Source of the DNA: DASYAN01 sp963727755
Lineage (GTDB): Bacteria > Chloroflexota > Ktedonobacteria > Ktedonobacterales > Ktedonobacteraceae
Direction of reading: 5' to 3'
Assembly (NCBI GenBank): GCA_963727755.1
Contig: CAVSHN010000014.1
Location: 124,001 to 188,000, forward strand
DNA: 64,000 nt
Part shown: positions 9,094-19,544 of the stretch, in pieces
Numbering within the stretch: position 1 is the first letter of the stretch
Layout: each line of letters begins with the position of its first letter
Program-made: the position numbers and the translations under genes
The notes under the pieces: model-generated
Seen by the model: only the letters and a program-made list of their open reading frames with translations
The model's database searches: none
What the model was told of the DNA's origin: nothing

Positions 9094-11695
9094 TTAAACA
9101 TCCCCCACAAATGTTTTAGCATCAACTAACCCTTGTGGATCTCTATCTTCTTCTGCATCGAGAGGTACTTCCTCGTTATCAACATATGCAACCATGGAGG
9201 GTACTGTGCGACTCTGGACAATAATGCCGTGGAGGAGGGATGAGACAGCCTGTCCTAATAGGGGGCGCAGGCGTTCTAAGCGCTCGCGCAAAATGAGCAG
9301 TTGCTCTGTGCGCTTCTTGTGATGGGCAGAAGCACTGCGCTTGGGAAGTTCTCCTTCGGTCAACGCAGGTGGATTGTCTTCCCATATCGTAGGATTATCC
9401 AACACATGCCCAACGGCAGCTTGTACCTGCTGGATGAGGTCAATGGTCTGATTGAGCAGCATCAAAATGTCACCCTCGGCCAGATCGATACGGCGGAGAA
9501 GTCCATTTAGCGATGTGCCTCGTGACCAGGATAGGGCAAGACCATGAAATTCGGGGAAGATACCTCGTGTGAAGTTTATCTGTGCACGTTCTTCAATGGC
9601 TCGTACGTGCTGGGTGACTTGCCACAATTCGCCGCGCACGTGTTGTAGCTTGTGCGGTATACTCTGGCGGTTATTGAGACGACGATCGTTATCATAGGTA
9701 AACCAGCTGCATACCTCTGCTAATTCGTTTGCCGATAGTTCATCAATTACTCCCAAAGTCAATAACTCAACGAGCATAATCCCTGCTGGATGGAAGATAT
9801 TGCTCAGCAATTGCCCCTTTAATGTGACTCTATCTTGCTGATCAATATAGCCGAGGGCACGCAAAGCAAAGATCGTGCCATTCAGCTCTGCCGCACCAGC
9901 GGAACTCAGCGGAAATGCGCCAATTTTTGCCCGCCGCTTCTTTAGGGCTCGCTCAGCCTCATGTGAGGCTGCTCCCTTTTTCTTACCTGTTTTCTTGGCT
10001 TTCTGGTAACGCTTCTCTAAGCGATGCAGTTCATCCACTTCCCAGACGCGATAGCGCTGAAACTCGCGTAAGCTGGCGGCGCAGATGTGGCGCAGATGTT
10101 GAAGATCTCCTGGACGCCACAAGTTCAGCACCGAGTTATAGCGAATAACAAATGAGCTGGTGACTGGCAACAGTTCTCCTGTGATGCGCTGAAATGATGC
10201 TTCAAACGGCTCCCATGGTGAGTAAGGGATGATGGCAGCTCCGCGAATGTCCATGCCGCGCCTGCCAGCTCGTCCGGTGATCTGGCGATACTCGTTGGGA
10301 GTGAGTAAGCGCATCTCCTGCCCATCAAATTTGCTAAGGCTACCAACAACCACGCTGCGTGCGGGCATATTGATACCAAGCGCCAGCGTATCGGTAGCAA
10401 AAACTGCGCGTAAATAGCCACGGGCAAAAAGTGTCTCAACTAGGACTTTGAGTCCGGGGAGTAGCCCGGCATGATGGAAGGCGAGACCACGAGGAAGGAG
10501 CTTGATAAGTCCGTGTACTTGCTGTAAATTGCGATCTTCCTTCGGCAAATTCTCAAGCCAGACATCGATCTCTTCCTGGATCAAGGCTTCCTCTTCGGGC
10601 GTGGTGAAGTTGTGGCGTGCAGAACTCATAGCTGCCTCTTCGACCACACGACGTCCCGGCAAGAAATACAGGCAAGGTAACATATCAGCCTCACGGAGGA
10701 CGGTGAGGATTTCGCCTGGCGCTGGTGTTTTCCTTTGTTTTGGACGTGCAGGCTTTTGACGTTGCTGGACAGGGGCGTCAGCTGTGTTCTGAGCTTCTTG
10801 CGCAGTTAAAGCACCCGTGACAGTGTCTCCGTCGACCGTATTAGGCTTGACTTTTTTGCCTTTCTCCTGTCGTCGCGCTGAGACGTGTATGTCTTCGTCC
10901 TCATCCTCATCCTCGTCAAAGGGATAGGTCCGGTTGCGAAGCAGTTGAGCCAGTTTGGCCTCGCCACCGATATTGGGAAAGTGCTCAATACGATTGCCAT
11001 CAGCATCCTGTACGAGGTGCAGCTTGCCATCGAGAAAGAGAGTAATGTTCCAGCGGGACGGCACGCTCTTCATGCGTAATCAATGAGATGGGATGATGGA
11101 CTTGGCTAATCCAGTTTGCTAGGTCCTGTGCATTACTCATCGTTGCTGAGAGACCAACCAGTTGGACATGAGATGGCGAACAGATGATGGCCTCTTCCCA
11201 CACTGGGCCACGCCCGATATCGCTCAAGTAGTGCAATTCATCAAAGACGACAAAGCCAATATCCTGGAGTGAGGGCGGGGCAGCACGCTGTCCTTCGATA
11301 AGTAACTCGCCTCCCTCTTCTAGCAGCATATTGCGATAGACCTCAGTCGTCATAATGACGATTGATGCACGGCTATGCTCAACGATGTCTCCAGTAACAA
11401 GTCCGACTGCATCATTGCCATATTGCTTACGCAAATCGCGATATTTCTGGTTAGACAATGCTTTGAGGGGAGTCGTGTAAATGACGCGTTGCCCGCGTTG
11501 CTGGGCCAGCCAGATAGCATATTCTGCCACTAAAGTCTTGCCAGTCCCGGTTGGGGCAGCCACCAGAACGGATTGTCCTTGTGCTAGCTGGTCCATTGCT
11601 TCTATTTGAAAGGAATCGAAAGGAAAGGGGTAGCGATTACCAAATGCTAGTATATCCGCTTGTACCTCATTTTCGTTTACTACATATTTATCCAT
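9094..11695 (-). pseudogene. Ski2-like DEAD/DEAH-box helicase, one +1 frame break
   Basis: Part one (start 11695): FDSFQIEAMDQLAQGQ, Walker A APTGTGKTLVAEYA, TTPLKALSNQK, DELH box (VVFDELHYLSD) and SATMSN. Near 11048 the frame must skip one base after VPLEHY to reach FLDGKLHLVQDADG, the expected continuation. Part two holds an acidic stretch (DEDEDEDED), a Lys-rich insert, helicase motifs IV-VI (HHAGLLPG, FATDTLALGINMPARSV, QITGRAGRRGMD) and a C-terminal DSHCT-like helical domain with EVCSWFTYDNDRR. Such proteins unwind RNA in turnover or ribosome maturation. Joined length is about 867 residues, normal for the family. Everything other than the one break is well kept, so a sequence error is plausible. 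Confidence 0.8.
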
Positions 11696-11902
11696 TTTTT
11701 CCCCAGAAACACCGATGTCAAGATGTTGTCTTCAAATAGAGGAGAAACATCGCCTCTCTATTGCACTATTGGCTATTGTCGGACTATTTTAGCACCTATT
11801 GAAAATATCGACAAGAGAGAATTTGTCCCTCTTTCCCTCTAGCCCTTGCTATCTCATAGTGGCATTATAGAATAGGAATGATGAGGGAAAAGGAGTAACC
11901 AC

Positions 11903-13711
11903 ATGACTCGACACTCTCTTTTACAAGTAGCGATGTGCAACCTGTTGTTTATAAGTGTGATATTTGCAATTTTTATTGATCATAATCTGAATACACATAA
12001 ATCCTACGCATTTTCGCAAGACTCCCCTAGCCAGTATTTTGCCCCGGATGTGGATGCAACTATTGCAGGAAATCCCTTTCCTACTGTCGTTGCTCAGGCC
12101 AATAAGCTTGCTGGCATTAAGTACTATGAGCTTGGTTTCATTACTACCAAAATGGGTCAATGCCAAGCAACATGGGGTGGAATGAACTCGCTGAATTATA
12201 TGCAGGGAGATATTGCCAATCTACGAGCAAGTGGGGGAGATATCATCCTAAACTTTGGCGGGTATGCAGCTAGCAATCCAAATGACCCCTCTGTTGATCC
12301 ACAGCAACAAGAAGAGCTTGCATTAGCCTGTCCGACCGTCGAAAGTCTGCGGGCTCAGTATCAGAAGGCGATTACCTCCTATCATGCAACACGCGTTGCA
12401 TTTGATATTGAAGGAGATGCTCTTGCTAGCACTCGATATTCTGCTTCAGTTTTTCAGCGTAATAAGGCCATTGTCGGTCTCCAATCGGGTGTTCCAGGAA
12501 CGAAGCTGTGTGTGGAGTATACGCTTACGGGAACGACCACTGGTTTGACCGATAAGGGAGAGGTGCTATTGAAGGATGCCATTGATAAGGGGATCAACAT
12601 TTGCCTTGTCAACATTTTGGCGATGAATTATGGCTCTTCTGCTCCCGTTAATCAGCCTGGCATAATGGGCCAGTATGCGGTTAATGCAACCAAGGAGGCA
12701 TTCGTTCAACTCAAGTATCTCTTTCCAAAAAGTTCGGACAGTCAAGTGTGGTCTATGATGGGTCTGACTATCATGAATGGCGTCAACAATTCGAGTGGTC
12801 AGGGAGGACGGGAGATCTTCGCATTGAGCGATATACCAACGGTGTTGCAGTTTGCTATGAAAAGCGGGATTCGTGAACTGTCGATGTGGGAATTGCATCG
12901 TGATCAGCCGCCTCCCAATAGAAGTGCGATTGCTCCCACGGATACGGTCACGGCCACTCCAACCACGAATAGCGGGATTCAACAGAAGCCCTATGAGTTC
13001 TCGACAGCTTTCAATAAGCTTTCAGCAAGTGTGCCGCCACCCTCCAGTAATAATAGCAATGGCCCCAATCCGATCATTCCCGGTCAAAATAGTTGCAGTA
13101 ACATTGCAACTGTAGGTCAGGGTATCGAGGCATTGGCTCAGACAGGTGGTAGAAACCTGATAGCTACAATGAACGAGATGATTAGCACAAAATCACAGAA
13201 TGTCGTTCCAACTAGCCATCCTACTACGGGTGGTCACTTGGGCCTGTCGATTAGCACAAGCGGCAATCAGTTCCAAGTTGGTCAGGAGGTCACCTATCGA
13301 CTGACGCCCTGCAACGTATCACTGACAGGTACACAGATGGTTGCCATCAGCGATACCATCTTAGGTGGGCTGACTGACCTGAAAGTTGCTAACAACAATT
13401 GGCAAATTGTTTCCAACCCCACGTTTTCGAACGGCTCGCAGGAGATCATTGCACTCTATACTGGTCCTCTGAGAACGACTGCTGACGGTACCTTGCCACC
13501 GCTTATTCTCAGTGGGAAGTTGACAGCTGCTTCTTCCCTTGTAACTTCTATCGGGGTGGTTGCTCTATTAGCTGGAACATCAGGATCGTTTAAACCATCA
13601 CCAACGTCGAATTCGTTAGGACCGATAGGTATGGTATCATTGAATGCCAGTATCACTGGTTGGGCGGCTACAATGGATACGCTCCCTGTGTTGTTACCAA
13701 AGAATCGGTAA
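11903..13711 (+). CDS. Secreted GH18-like glycosidase (chitinase-like)
   Basis: 602 residues behind AAAAGGAGTAACC. An N-terminal hydrophobic segment (about 8-26) is a signal peptide or anchor. The catalytic domain (about 45-345) shows a GH18 pattern: DIILNFGGYA (the SxGG strand), VAFDIEGDAL (the terminal D-x-E of DxxDxDxE, with Glu as likely acid/base), ILAMNYG, WSMMGLTIMNG and a final LSMWELHRD strand. A Thr/Pro linker and a second domain of about 230 residues follow (from GHLGLSISTSGNQF), probably a beta-sandwich for binding or attachment. The substrate is not shown by the sequence; chitin or a related polymer is an inference from the family. A monocistronic unit in the gap between the helicase and the ABC operon. 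Confidence 0.7.
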   Translation: MTRHSLLQVAMCNLLFISVIFAIFIDHNLNTHKSYAFSQDSPSQYFAPDVDATIAGNPFPTVVAQANKLAGIKYYELGFITTKMGQCQATWGGMNSLNYMQGDIANLRASGGDIILNFGGYAASNPNDPSVDPQQQEELALACPTVESLRAQYQKAITSYHATRVAFDIEGDALASTRYSASVFQRNKAIVGLQSGVPGTKLCVEYTLTGTTTGLTDKGEVLLKDAIDKGINICLVNILAMNYGSSAPVNQPGIMGQYAVNATKEAFVQLKYLFPKSSDSQVWSMMGLTIMNGVNNSSGQGGREIFALSDIPTVLQFAMKSGIRELSMWELHRDQPPPNRSAIAPTDTVTATPTTNSGIQQKPYEFSTAFNKLSASVPPPSSNNSNGPNPIIPGQNSCSNIATVGQGIEALAQTGGRNLIATMNEMISTKSQNVVPTSHPTTGGHLGLSISTSGNQFQVGQEVTYRLTPCNVSLTGTQMVAISDTILGGLTDLKVANNNWQIVSNPTFSNGSQEIIALYTGPLRTTADGTLPPLILSGKLTAASSLVTSIGVVALLAGTSGSFKPSPTSNSLGPIGMVSLNASITGWAATMDTLPVLLPKNR

Positions 13712-13840
13712 AGGAATGAAGAGTCGGTCCCATCTGGTTGGCAACCTCTTGTTTGCATGCTAGAATGTCCCTAAATTGAAGTGATTCAGTAGCCCATCAA
13801 ATTCACAGATAGAGAGAGTCATGCAATTAAGGAGTTGTTG

Positions 13841-14761
13841 ATGGCAGTCATAGAATGCATTGAACTGTCTAAATCCTATAGTAGACATGTCACTGCACTC
13901 AAGGATATCAACCTGAGCATTGAGGCCGGCAAATCCTTTGGTCTGCTGGGAGAGAATGGGGCCGGCAAATCTACGCTTGTGCGCATCATGATGGGCTTTA
14001 TCCATCCCTCTTCAGGCCGTGTACGTGTGTTTGGTGAAGAGCGAGTCGAACGTGCGCATTCGCGTATCGGCTATGCGCAAGAGCGTCCCTTGTTTGAGAC
14101 GCATTTCTCTGGTCGTGTCTATCTGACTTATCTGGCCCAACTCTCTGGTCTGTGGGATCATGCCAACCATGTTCGTGTTGAGGGATTGCTCGAACGGGTC
14201 AAGCTACAAGAAGTGGCAGAGCGAGCCATTGGCACATATTCGAAAGGGATGCTTCAGCGTCTTATGATTGCCCAAGCGCTACTAAGTGATCCGGATTTGC
14301 TGATCCTGGATGAACCAACCAGCGGACTTGATCCACACAGCCAATGGGAGATACGCCAGATTATCCTGGCGCTGCGCAGCCAAGGCAAGACGATTGTACT
14401 GTGCTCGCATAATCTAGCAGAAGTTGAAGAACTCTGTGACACAGTAGGTATTCTGCAAAGAGGTCAGTTAATTCTCTGTGGTGATGTTGCTGATCTACTC
14501 CACTCTCAGGATGTCGTTGAAATCGCCCTTGCCAATGATCTGTCTGCATGGGATATCGTTTCACGCTTGGGTGTAGCAGTTATTAATGCGCAAAGTAATA
14601 TATTGCGCATTGCATCCTCCTCACAACCTGTTGTTCTTTCTGCACTGTTACAAGCACAAATTCCTATTCTATCGCTAAATCCTGTCAGCCAAACGCTTGA
14701 GGAGGTTTATGTGCGAACGACGCTGAACAGTCAGGATGCGCCGTTGGTTGATGCTGGATGA
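13841..14761 (+). CDS. ABC transporter ATP-binding subunit
   Basis: 306 residues from the ATG at 13841 (AAGGAG upstream; a TTG six bases earlier is in frame but less likely). Walker A GENGAGKST, a variant signature YSKGMLQR, Walker B LLILDEPTSGLD and the His switch CSHNL are all present. The C-terminal ~90 residues form the extension typical of exporters of the CcmA/NatA type. The stop overlaps the start of the permease gene, so the two are translationally coupled and should form one exporter. The substrate is unknown. Confidence 0.9.
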   Translation: MAVIECIELSKSYSRHVTALKDINLSIEAGKSFGLLGENGAGKSTLVRIMMGFIHPSSGRVRVFGEERVERAHSRIGYAQERPLFETHFSGRVYLTYLAQLSGLWDHANHVRVEGLLERVKLQEVAERAIGTYSKGMLQRLMIAQALLSDPDLLILDEPTSGLDPHSQWEIRQIILALRSQGKTIVLCSHNLAEVEELCDTVGILQRGQLILCGDVADLLHSQDVVEIALANDLSAWDIVSRLGVAVINAQSNILRIASSSQPVVLSALLQAQIPILSLNPVSQTLEEVYVRTTLNSQDAPLVDAG

Positions 14762-15566
14762 GGGGATAAGTGCATTAAATCCTGCTAATGTGTCGACCAC
14801 AATCTATCTTTCTCTCCTTCAGGCATGGAGACACCTCTGGCGTATGCCGACGGTGACGGTAGCGCGTTTTACGCTCTGGAGCTATATACGTAGTGGCTGG
14901 ATTCTTGGTGATATCATCTTCATCTGGTTTCTCTATACTCTTCTCTTCTTGGAGTCTGGTGGCAACGTAAGTTATTTTTATGGGACAGTGGAGCCAGGGC
15001 TGGGGCTTCTCGCTATTCTGGATACAGTTGTGATTGTACAACGCGCTCTCAAAACACCCCGTCTCTATTTGCCTTTAGCCCATCTTTTATCACGCTCTGC
15101 TTATATTCGTGGTTTAATTCTAGCGACGGCTTTTCTCCGCATCATTGTTTTTCTACTGATCTTATTGCTAGCTATGAGCTATCATCGACTTCTGCCTCAC
15201 CTAGGCATAGAGGGGGCAACCTTTGCCAATATGTTGCCTGGTGCTATCGGGCTACTGCTCAACTGCATAGTTCTCTCCACACTAACTGTCTTACTCTCAG
15301 CTCCCGTTGCTACTCGTCTAATCCAGATTGGGTTTCTGATCTGGTTGGTTGCGGTACTCTACGCCAATAACAACTTCAATAGCGTTGCACGCTATCTGGC
15401 TATTAGCCATGTACCACTGGAACCAATGCTTGCGTGTTATAACGTGGGATTGACGGCTTCAATTGATATGTACGGTCTGGTGATGGTTGCGCTAGCGATA
15501 GCTTATATTATTGGGCTGACTTGGCTGGCAGATTTCTGGCTGGCACGGCGTGATCTGATTGTGTAG
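14751..15566 (+). CDS. ABC transporter permease subunit
   Basis: About 270 residues with six or more membrane helices (LGDIIFIWFLYTLLFL, ILATAFLRIIVFLLILLLA, LLLNCIVLSTLTVLLSA, LIQIGFLIWLVAVLYA, YGLVMVALAIAYIIGLTWL). It overlaps the ATPase gene; the start may be ATG 14751 or ATG 14736. Partner of the ATPase at 13841. No duplicated half-transporter or periplasmic domain is seen, in keeping with an ABC-2-like exporter. Confidence 0.8.
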   Translation: MLDEGISALNPANVSTTIYLSLLQAWRHLWRMPTVTVARFTLWSYIRSGWILGDIIFIWFLYTLLFLESGGNVSYFYGTVEPGLGLLAILDTVVIVQRALKTPRLYLPLAHLLSRSAYIRGLILATAFLRIIVFLLILLLAMSYHRLLPHLGIEGATFANMLPGAIGLLLNCIVLSTLTVLLSAPVATRLIQIGFLIWLVAVLYANNNFNSVARYLAISHVPLEPMLACYNVGLTASIDMYGLVMVALAIAYIIGLTWLADFWLARRDLIV

Positions 15567-15710
15567 TAAGAAGATTCAGAATACCTAAGAGCCAAGTTGA
15601 CGAGCTTTTTCATGGCAAAGCTGAGCTTCCCTTAACCTGCCGAGCTTCTCCAAGACAGAGCCCTTGTTGTCCCATGCGAGAGCATATCTGTTGTCAAGAC
15701 GGAGTGCTCG

Positions 15711-16154
15711 TTACTCCTCACTATCAAGCCAAATGGTCACAGGACCTTCATTGCAAAGATCAATTTGCATAGAAGCCCCGAAAATCCCACTGGCGACGGT
15801 GAGTCCATAGTCAGCAATCGCTGCTTTGAAACGTTCATAAAGAGGCTCGGCAATCGCTGGTGGTGCAGCATCTGTAAAGTTGGGGCGACGACCTCGACGG
15901 ACATCTGCATGGAGGGTGAATTGTGAAATGACTAGGACTTCTCCTCTGATATCGAGAAGAGAACGGTTCATCTTGCCCTCATCATCGCCGAAAATGCGCA
16001 GATGAACAATTTTATCTGCTATGGCTTTGACTTGAGCTTCGCTATCCCCTTGTCCTACACCAAGAAGGACGAGAAGACCCCAACCTATTTGACCGACAAT
16101 TTGTTCCTCAACGGTAACACTAGCTCTACTTACCCTCTGTAATAGTGCTCTCAT
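15711..16154 (-). CDS. dtd: D-aminoacyl-tRNA deacylase
   Basis: 147 residues from ATG 16154 (MRALLQRVSRASV), the normal length for DTD. The family signatures are clear: LLGVGQGD, DKIVHLRIF, SQFTLHAD with the Ser-Gln of the active site, RRGRRPNFTDAA, and the cross-subunit Gly-x-Pro motif NEGPVTIWL. DTD hydrolyses D-amino acids (and glycine from tRNA-Ala) off mischarged tRNA in the cytoplasm. Divergent from the SRPBCC gene with 158 bases between. Confidence 0.95.
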   Translation of the reverse strand: MRALLQRVSRASVTVEEQIVGQIGWGLLVLLGVGQGDSEAQVKAIADKIVHLRIFGDDEGKMNRSLLDIRGEVLVISQFTLHADVRRGRRPNFTDAAPPAIAEPLYERFKAAIADYGLTVASGIFGASMQIDLCNEGPVTIWLDSEE

Positions 16155-16312
16155 AGATGCTCCAGGCTGATTGGTTTGGTTATCACCAGGATACCACAAA
16201 TCTGTTGCACAGATCTGCTTTTGCCAATCAACGAGAATGGAACAATCGACAGGCAAAGATCGTGATAGGTATATCACATCTAGGCCCAATAGTCGACAAA
16301 AAGGAGAAGCAA

Positions 16313-17152
16313 ATGGCTTCAGCCAAGTCAATAACCGAACATCCAACTATGCAAGCTATAGAAGCATGGCAGAGACAGATAGCAACTCCGGTCAATGTAT
16401 CACCACCCGAGCGCTTAGTATCAACTATTGGGGGTGGGATGCTGGCCTTTTCTGGGCTTCGCCGCCGCAATTGGCGTGGTGCCATGCGGACTATGGTAGG
16501 TGGTTTGCTCCTCTTTCGGGGCATTACCGGGCATAGCTTTCTGTATAAAGCGCTGAACATTAATAGAGCCGATAATCCATTCCCATCGATCAACATCAGC
16601 TCTATTCCTGAGCAGGAAGGTTTTAGAGTGCAACGTACATTGACGATTAGCCGCACACCCCAGGAATTATATGCTTTCTGGCACAATGTTGAGAATGCTC
16701 CGCGCTACCTTCCTTCGATCCAGTCAGTCCAGAGGATAAATCAGAAAAGGTCACACTGGACTATGGTCAGCCCTACAGGTCAGAAGCTTGAGTGGGACGT
16801 AGAAATTACTGAGGATCAACCAGGACGCCTGATTGCATGGCAAATGTATGGCAACAAGCTCACGCTGGGAAATGGCGGTCGTATTAGCTTCAAAGAGGCT
16901 CCTAGGCAACGTGGGACAATGGTGACCTTGGAAGCAGATTTTGTGGGACGCAAGGGTCTGCAAAACACATTGGAGATCCCCCTGCTTGGAAAAGTTACAG
17001 GTATCATCCTTGAGTCCTGGGTATTGGAAACACTACGCCGCTTCAAAGCACTTATGGAGACTGGCGAGGTTCCAACTCTCGCGGGCCAGCCCGCAGGTAG
17101 GGTAAGCAGGACGCTCCAGCCAGTGGATCAGGTCAGAATGAAAGGAGCGTAA
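16313..17152 (+). CDS. SRPBCC (cyclase/dehydrase-like) membrane-linked protein
   Basis: 279 residues from ATG 16313 (AAGGAG upstream). Residues 1-85 hold a Gly-rich, weakly hydrophobic segment (LVSTIGGGMLAFSGLRRRNWRG...), like the DUF2892-type head found in front of these domains. From about 105 the SRPBCC fold is recognisable: VQRTLTISRTPQELYAFW, ENAPRYLPSIQSV, WDVEITEDQPGRLIAWQ and a final long helix ESWVLETLRRFKALMETGE. Such proteins bind hydrophobic ligands. Two bases separate it from the dehydrogenase gene, so they form an operon. Confidence 0.8.
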   Translation: MASAKSITEHPTMQAIEAWQRQIATPVNVSPPERLVSTIGGGMLAFSGLRRRNWRGAMRTMVGGLLLFRGITGHSFLYKALNINRADNPFPSINISSIPEQEGFRVQRTLTISRTPQELYAFWHNVENAPRYLPSIQSVQRINQKRSHWTMVSPTGQKLEWDVEITEDQPGRLIAWQMYGNKLTLGNGGRISFKEAPRQRGTMVTLEADFVGRKGLQNTLEIPLLGKVTGIILESWVLETLRRFKALMETGEVPTLAGQPAGRVSRTLQPVDQVRMKGA

Positions 17153-17154
17153 GC

Positions 17155-18321
17155 ATGAAAGCACTTTGCTGGTTTGGCCCCTACGATGTGCGTGTGGAGG
17201 AGGTGCCTGATCCAAAGATTATCAATCCACATGATGCCATAGTCAAAATTACAACGACGGCAATCTGCGGATCAGATCTGCATCTCTATGATGGCTTTAT
17301 ACCCACAATGAGAAAAGGCGATATTCTTGGTCACGAGTTTATGGGTGAGGTCGTCGACGTTGGTAGGAATGTGAATAACTTGAAGAAAGGTGACCGCGTA
17401 GTGGTGCCGTTCCCGATTGCCTGTGGACATTGTATGTTCTGCGAAAAGGAACTCTGGTCACTCTGCGATAACTCAAATCCTAATGCATGGCTGATGGAGA
17501 GCCTCTATGGGTATTCGGGTTCAGGCATTTTCGGCTATTCTCATCTCTATGGAGGCTATGCGGGTGGACAGGCAGAATATGCACGCGTTCCTTTTGCCGA
17601 TGTTGGGCCAATCAAAATCCCTGACGATTTGAGCGATGAGCAGGCGCTTTTCCTCTCTGACATCTTTCCGACGGGCTATATGGCCGCTGAGAACTGCAAT
17701 ATTCAACCGGGAGATACCATCGCTGTCTGGGGCTGCGGACCCGTAGGACAATTTGCCATCAGGAGCGCATATATGCTGGGAGCCGAGCGAGTGATTGCTA
17801 TTGATAGCATTCCCGAACGGCTACAGATGGCAGAAGAGGGTCGAGCTGAAGTGGTCAATTATCAAGGCATTGATATTGTTGAGTTACTCAAGCAGATGAC
17901 AGGCGGTATCGGGCCTGATGCCTGCATAGACTCAGTTGGAATGGAGGCCCATGGGACAACAATTGGGGCCATCAATGATACGATCAAGCAAAAAGCCCAT
18001 CTGGCGACTGACCGACCACATGCGCTACGTGAAGCGATCCAGGCATGCCGCAAGGGCGGAATTGTTTCATGTCCTGGTGTCTATGCTGGCTTTCTCGACA
18101 AAGTTCCCTTCGGGTCTGCTTTCGCCAAAGCCCTGACCTTCAAGACGGGTCAGACGCATGTCCATAAATACCTACGCCCACTGCTCAACCGTATTCGGGA
18201 GAAGCAAATCGACCCATCCTTCGTAATCACGCACCGTTTCGATCTTAACGAGGCACCTTACGGCTATGACATCTTTCAACGTAAAGATGATGGCTGCATC
18301 AAGGTGGTACTCAAGGTTTGA
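17155..18321 (+). CDS. Zinc-dependent alcohol dehydrogenase (formaldehyde dehydrogenase-like)
   Basis: 388 residues. MDR family: catalytic zinc site in ICGSDLHLY and GHEFMGEVV, structural zinc Cys cluster CGHCMFCEKELWSLC, NAD-binding Rossmann turn GCGPVGQFAIRSA, and IDSIPERLQMA where the Asp selects NAD. The insert SLYGYSGSGIFGYSHLYGGYAGGQAEY is shorter here than I can quote but marks the glutathione-independent formaldehyde dehydrogenase-like subgroup. The substrate is not proven by sequence. Cotranscribed with the SRPBCC gene, a pairing that suggests handling of a hydrophobic or aldehyde substrate. Confidence 0.85.
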   Translation: MKALCWFGPYDVRVEEVPDPKIINPHDAIVKITTTAICGSDLHLYDGFIPTMRKGDILGHEFMGEVVDVGRNVNNLKKGDRVVVPFPIACGHCMFCEKELWSLCDNSNPNAWLMESLYGYSGSGIFGYSHLYGGYAGGQAEYARVPFADVGPIKIPDDLSDEQALFLSDIFPTGYMAAENCNIQPGDTIAVWGCGPVGQFAIRSAYMLGAERVIAIDSIPERLQMAEEGRAEVVNYQGIDIVELLKQMTGGIGPDACIDSVGMEAHGTTIGAINDTIKQKAHLATDRPHALREAIQACRKGGIVSCPGVYAGFLDKVPFGSAFAKALTFKTGQTHVHKYLRPLLNRIREKQIDPSFVITHRFDLNEAPYGYDIFQRKDDGCIKVVLKV

Positions 18322-18339
18322 CGGCATGGTAAAAAGGAA

Positions 18340-18377
18340 GATGTGTCGGAGCTATGACGAGTATGCTCTGACACATC
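18340..18377. terminator. Bidirectional hairpin between convergent genes
   Basis: GATGTGTCGGAGC (18340-18352) pairs with GCTCTGACACATC (18365-18377), 13 bp including one G-T pair, loop about 12 bases. It lies between the convergent dehydrogenase and MBL genes. No strong T run follows, so the assignment as terminator is from position and stem strength. Confidence 0.6.
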
Positions 18378-18389
18378 TCTTGCTCATTG

Positions 18390-19397
18390 TTAACCATCTT
18401 TGACGCGTCCAACTTGGGAAATAGCTTGTCCTTCATCGGTTAAGGCTTCTTGCAGATGAGCATCGTGCATCGCAATTAGGGGTATTTCAGGATATTTCAA
18501 GGCAAAACGGTGCAATTTGATCAGCGTTTGCAGGGCAACTTTGCGATCACTGGAAATAATAGACCAGAAAAGCGGATGCATGGGAGCTGGCTTCAAGTAG
18601 TTCTCGGCTAGCCATACTGCGTCCGCGATCAGGAAGAGGTGCGGACCATTGGCACGATGAATGAACATACCAACCTGTCCCGCCGTATGACCAGGTAAGG
18701 GCACTAACACTATCGATCCATCCCCAAACAGATCGTGACTGGCCTCAAAACCTGCATATGCAGGACCCTTGAGATCAAACAGTTCAATGGGGTTATCACA
18801 GAGCAAGCGTTTGACTAGACCTTGCGTCTGGGCAAGCAACCCTCGTTGAACAGCCTCATGCTCAACTCGATGAATACGCAATGGCACACTAGGTAGATCA
18901 GGAATACCACTTACATGATCCCAGTGCAGATGCGATAAGAGGGCAAAATCAAGATCTTGCGGCTCTATACCCTGCTGCTGAAGATGTGTCCTGATGGGCT
19001 TTTCCATGGAGAAGTTGCCAAATACTTTATGGAACCAGAACGGTTGATCTTTGATGAAATGATGAATATCTGCACATAGACCTGTATCAAAAAGAAATGT
19101 CGCTTTTGGATGACGTATCAGGACCGCACTATAGGCGATCCAACACGGCGCTAGTGAGAATGTGCCACGTACTACCAAACATGCAGGAGCCTTGGCGCTG
19201 GCACAACGCAAAAAAGTTACCTCTACATCAGGTAATGAGCCATCTGCTAAAGCTGTTTTCTCTCGTTTAACATCAATTGGCGCTTTCAGGCGGAGTGGCA
19301 AAAAAGTATGAACGGCTAGACCAGCGCCCACTACGCCTAATGTGGCTCCCCCAACCGCTAGCCAGCGAGAGAGTTGCTTGCTCTGTTTGATTTTCAT
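18390..19397 (-). CDS. Exported or anchored metallo-beta-lactamase fold hydrolase (lactonase-like)
   Basis: 335 residues behind AAAGGAGATCACA. N-terminal segment WLAVGGATLGVVGAGLAVHTFL is a signal peptide or anchor. The MBL zinc motif is LLSHLHWDHVSG (HxHxDH); further ligands are the His in PLPGHTAGQVG, the Asp in LIADAVW and the late His in IAMHDAHLQ. The region IRHPKATFLFDTGL is typical of the AHL-lactonase-like branch. Whether it cleaves acyl-homoserine lactones cannot be told from sequence. Convergent with the dehydrogenase operon. Confidence 0.8.
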   Translation of the reverse strand: MKIKQSKQLSRWLAVGGATLGVVGAGLAVHTFLPLRLKAPIDVKREKTALADGSLPDVEVTFLRCASAKAPACLVVRGTFSLAPCWIAYSAVLIRHPKATFLFDTGLCADIHHFIKDQPFWFHKVFGNFSMEKPIRTHLQQQGIEPQDLDFALLSHLHWDHVSGIPDLPSVPLRIHRVEHEAVQRGLLAQTQGLVKRLLCDNPIELFDLKGPAYAGFEASHDLFGDGSIVLVPLPGHTAGQVGMFIHRANGPHLFLIADAVWLAENYLKPAPMHPLFWSIISSDRKVALQTLIKLHRFALKYPEIPLIAMHDAHLQEALTDEGQAISQVGRVKDG

Positions 19398-19515
19398 TGT
19401 GATCTCCTTTCTTCAATATACTAATCCATAGCGAGGGCGATTTGCCAGAGCAAATGTGGGTTGCATTGCTAGTAGCGTGTAAAAAGCATATTTATAGAAA
19501 AAAAGCTGAAAAGCC

Positions 19516-19544
19516 TTGACAAATTCTCAGCATCTAGGTATACT
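19516..19544 (+). promoter_or_regulatory. Promoter of RNA element copy 2
   Basis: TTGACA (19516-19521), 17 bases, TATACT (19539-19544). The ~50 bases upstream are also similar to those before copy 3 (GTGTAA, ATTTATA, GAAAAG), so the repeated unit starts near 19470. Confidence 0.85.

Noticed and set aside
10885..11079. Small frame over the acidic stretch of the helicase
   Set aside because: Low-complexity GA-rich DNA leaves the opposite strand open by chance.
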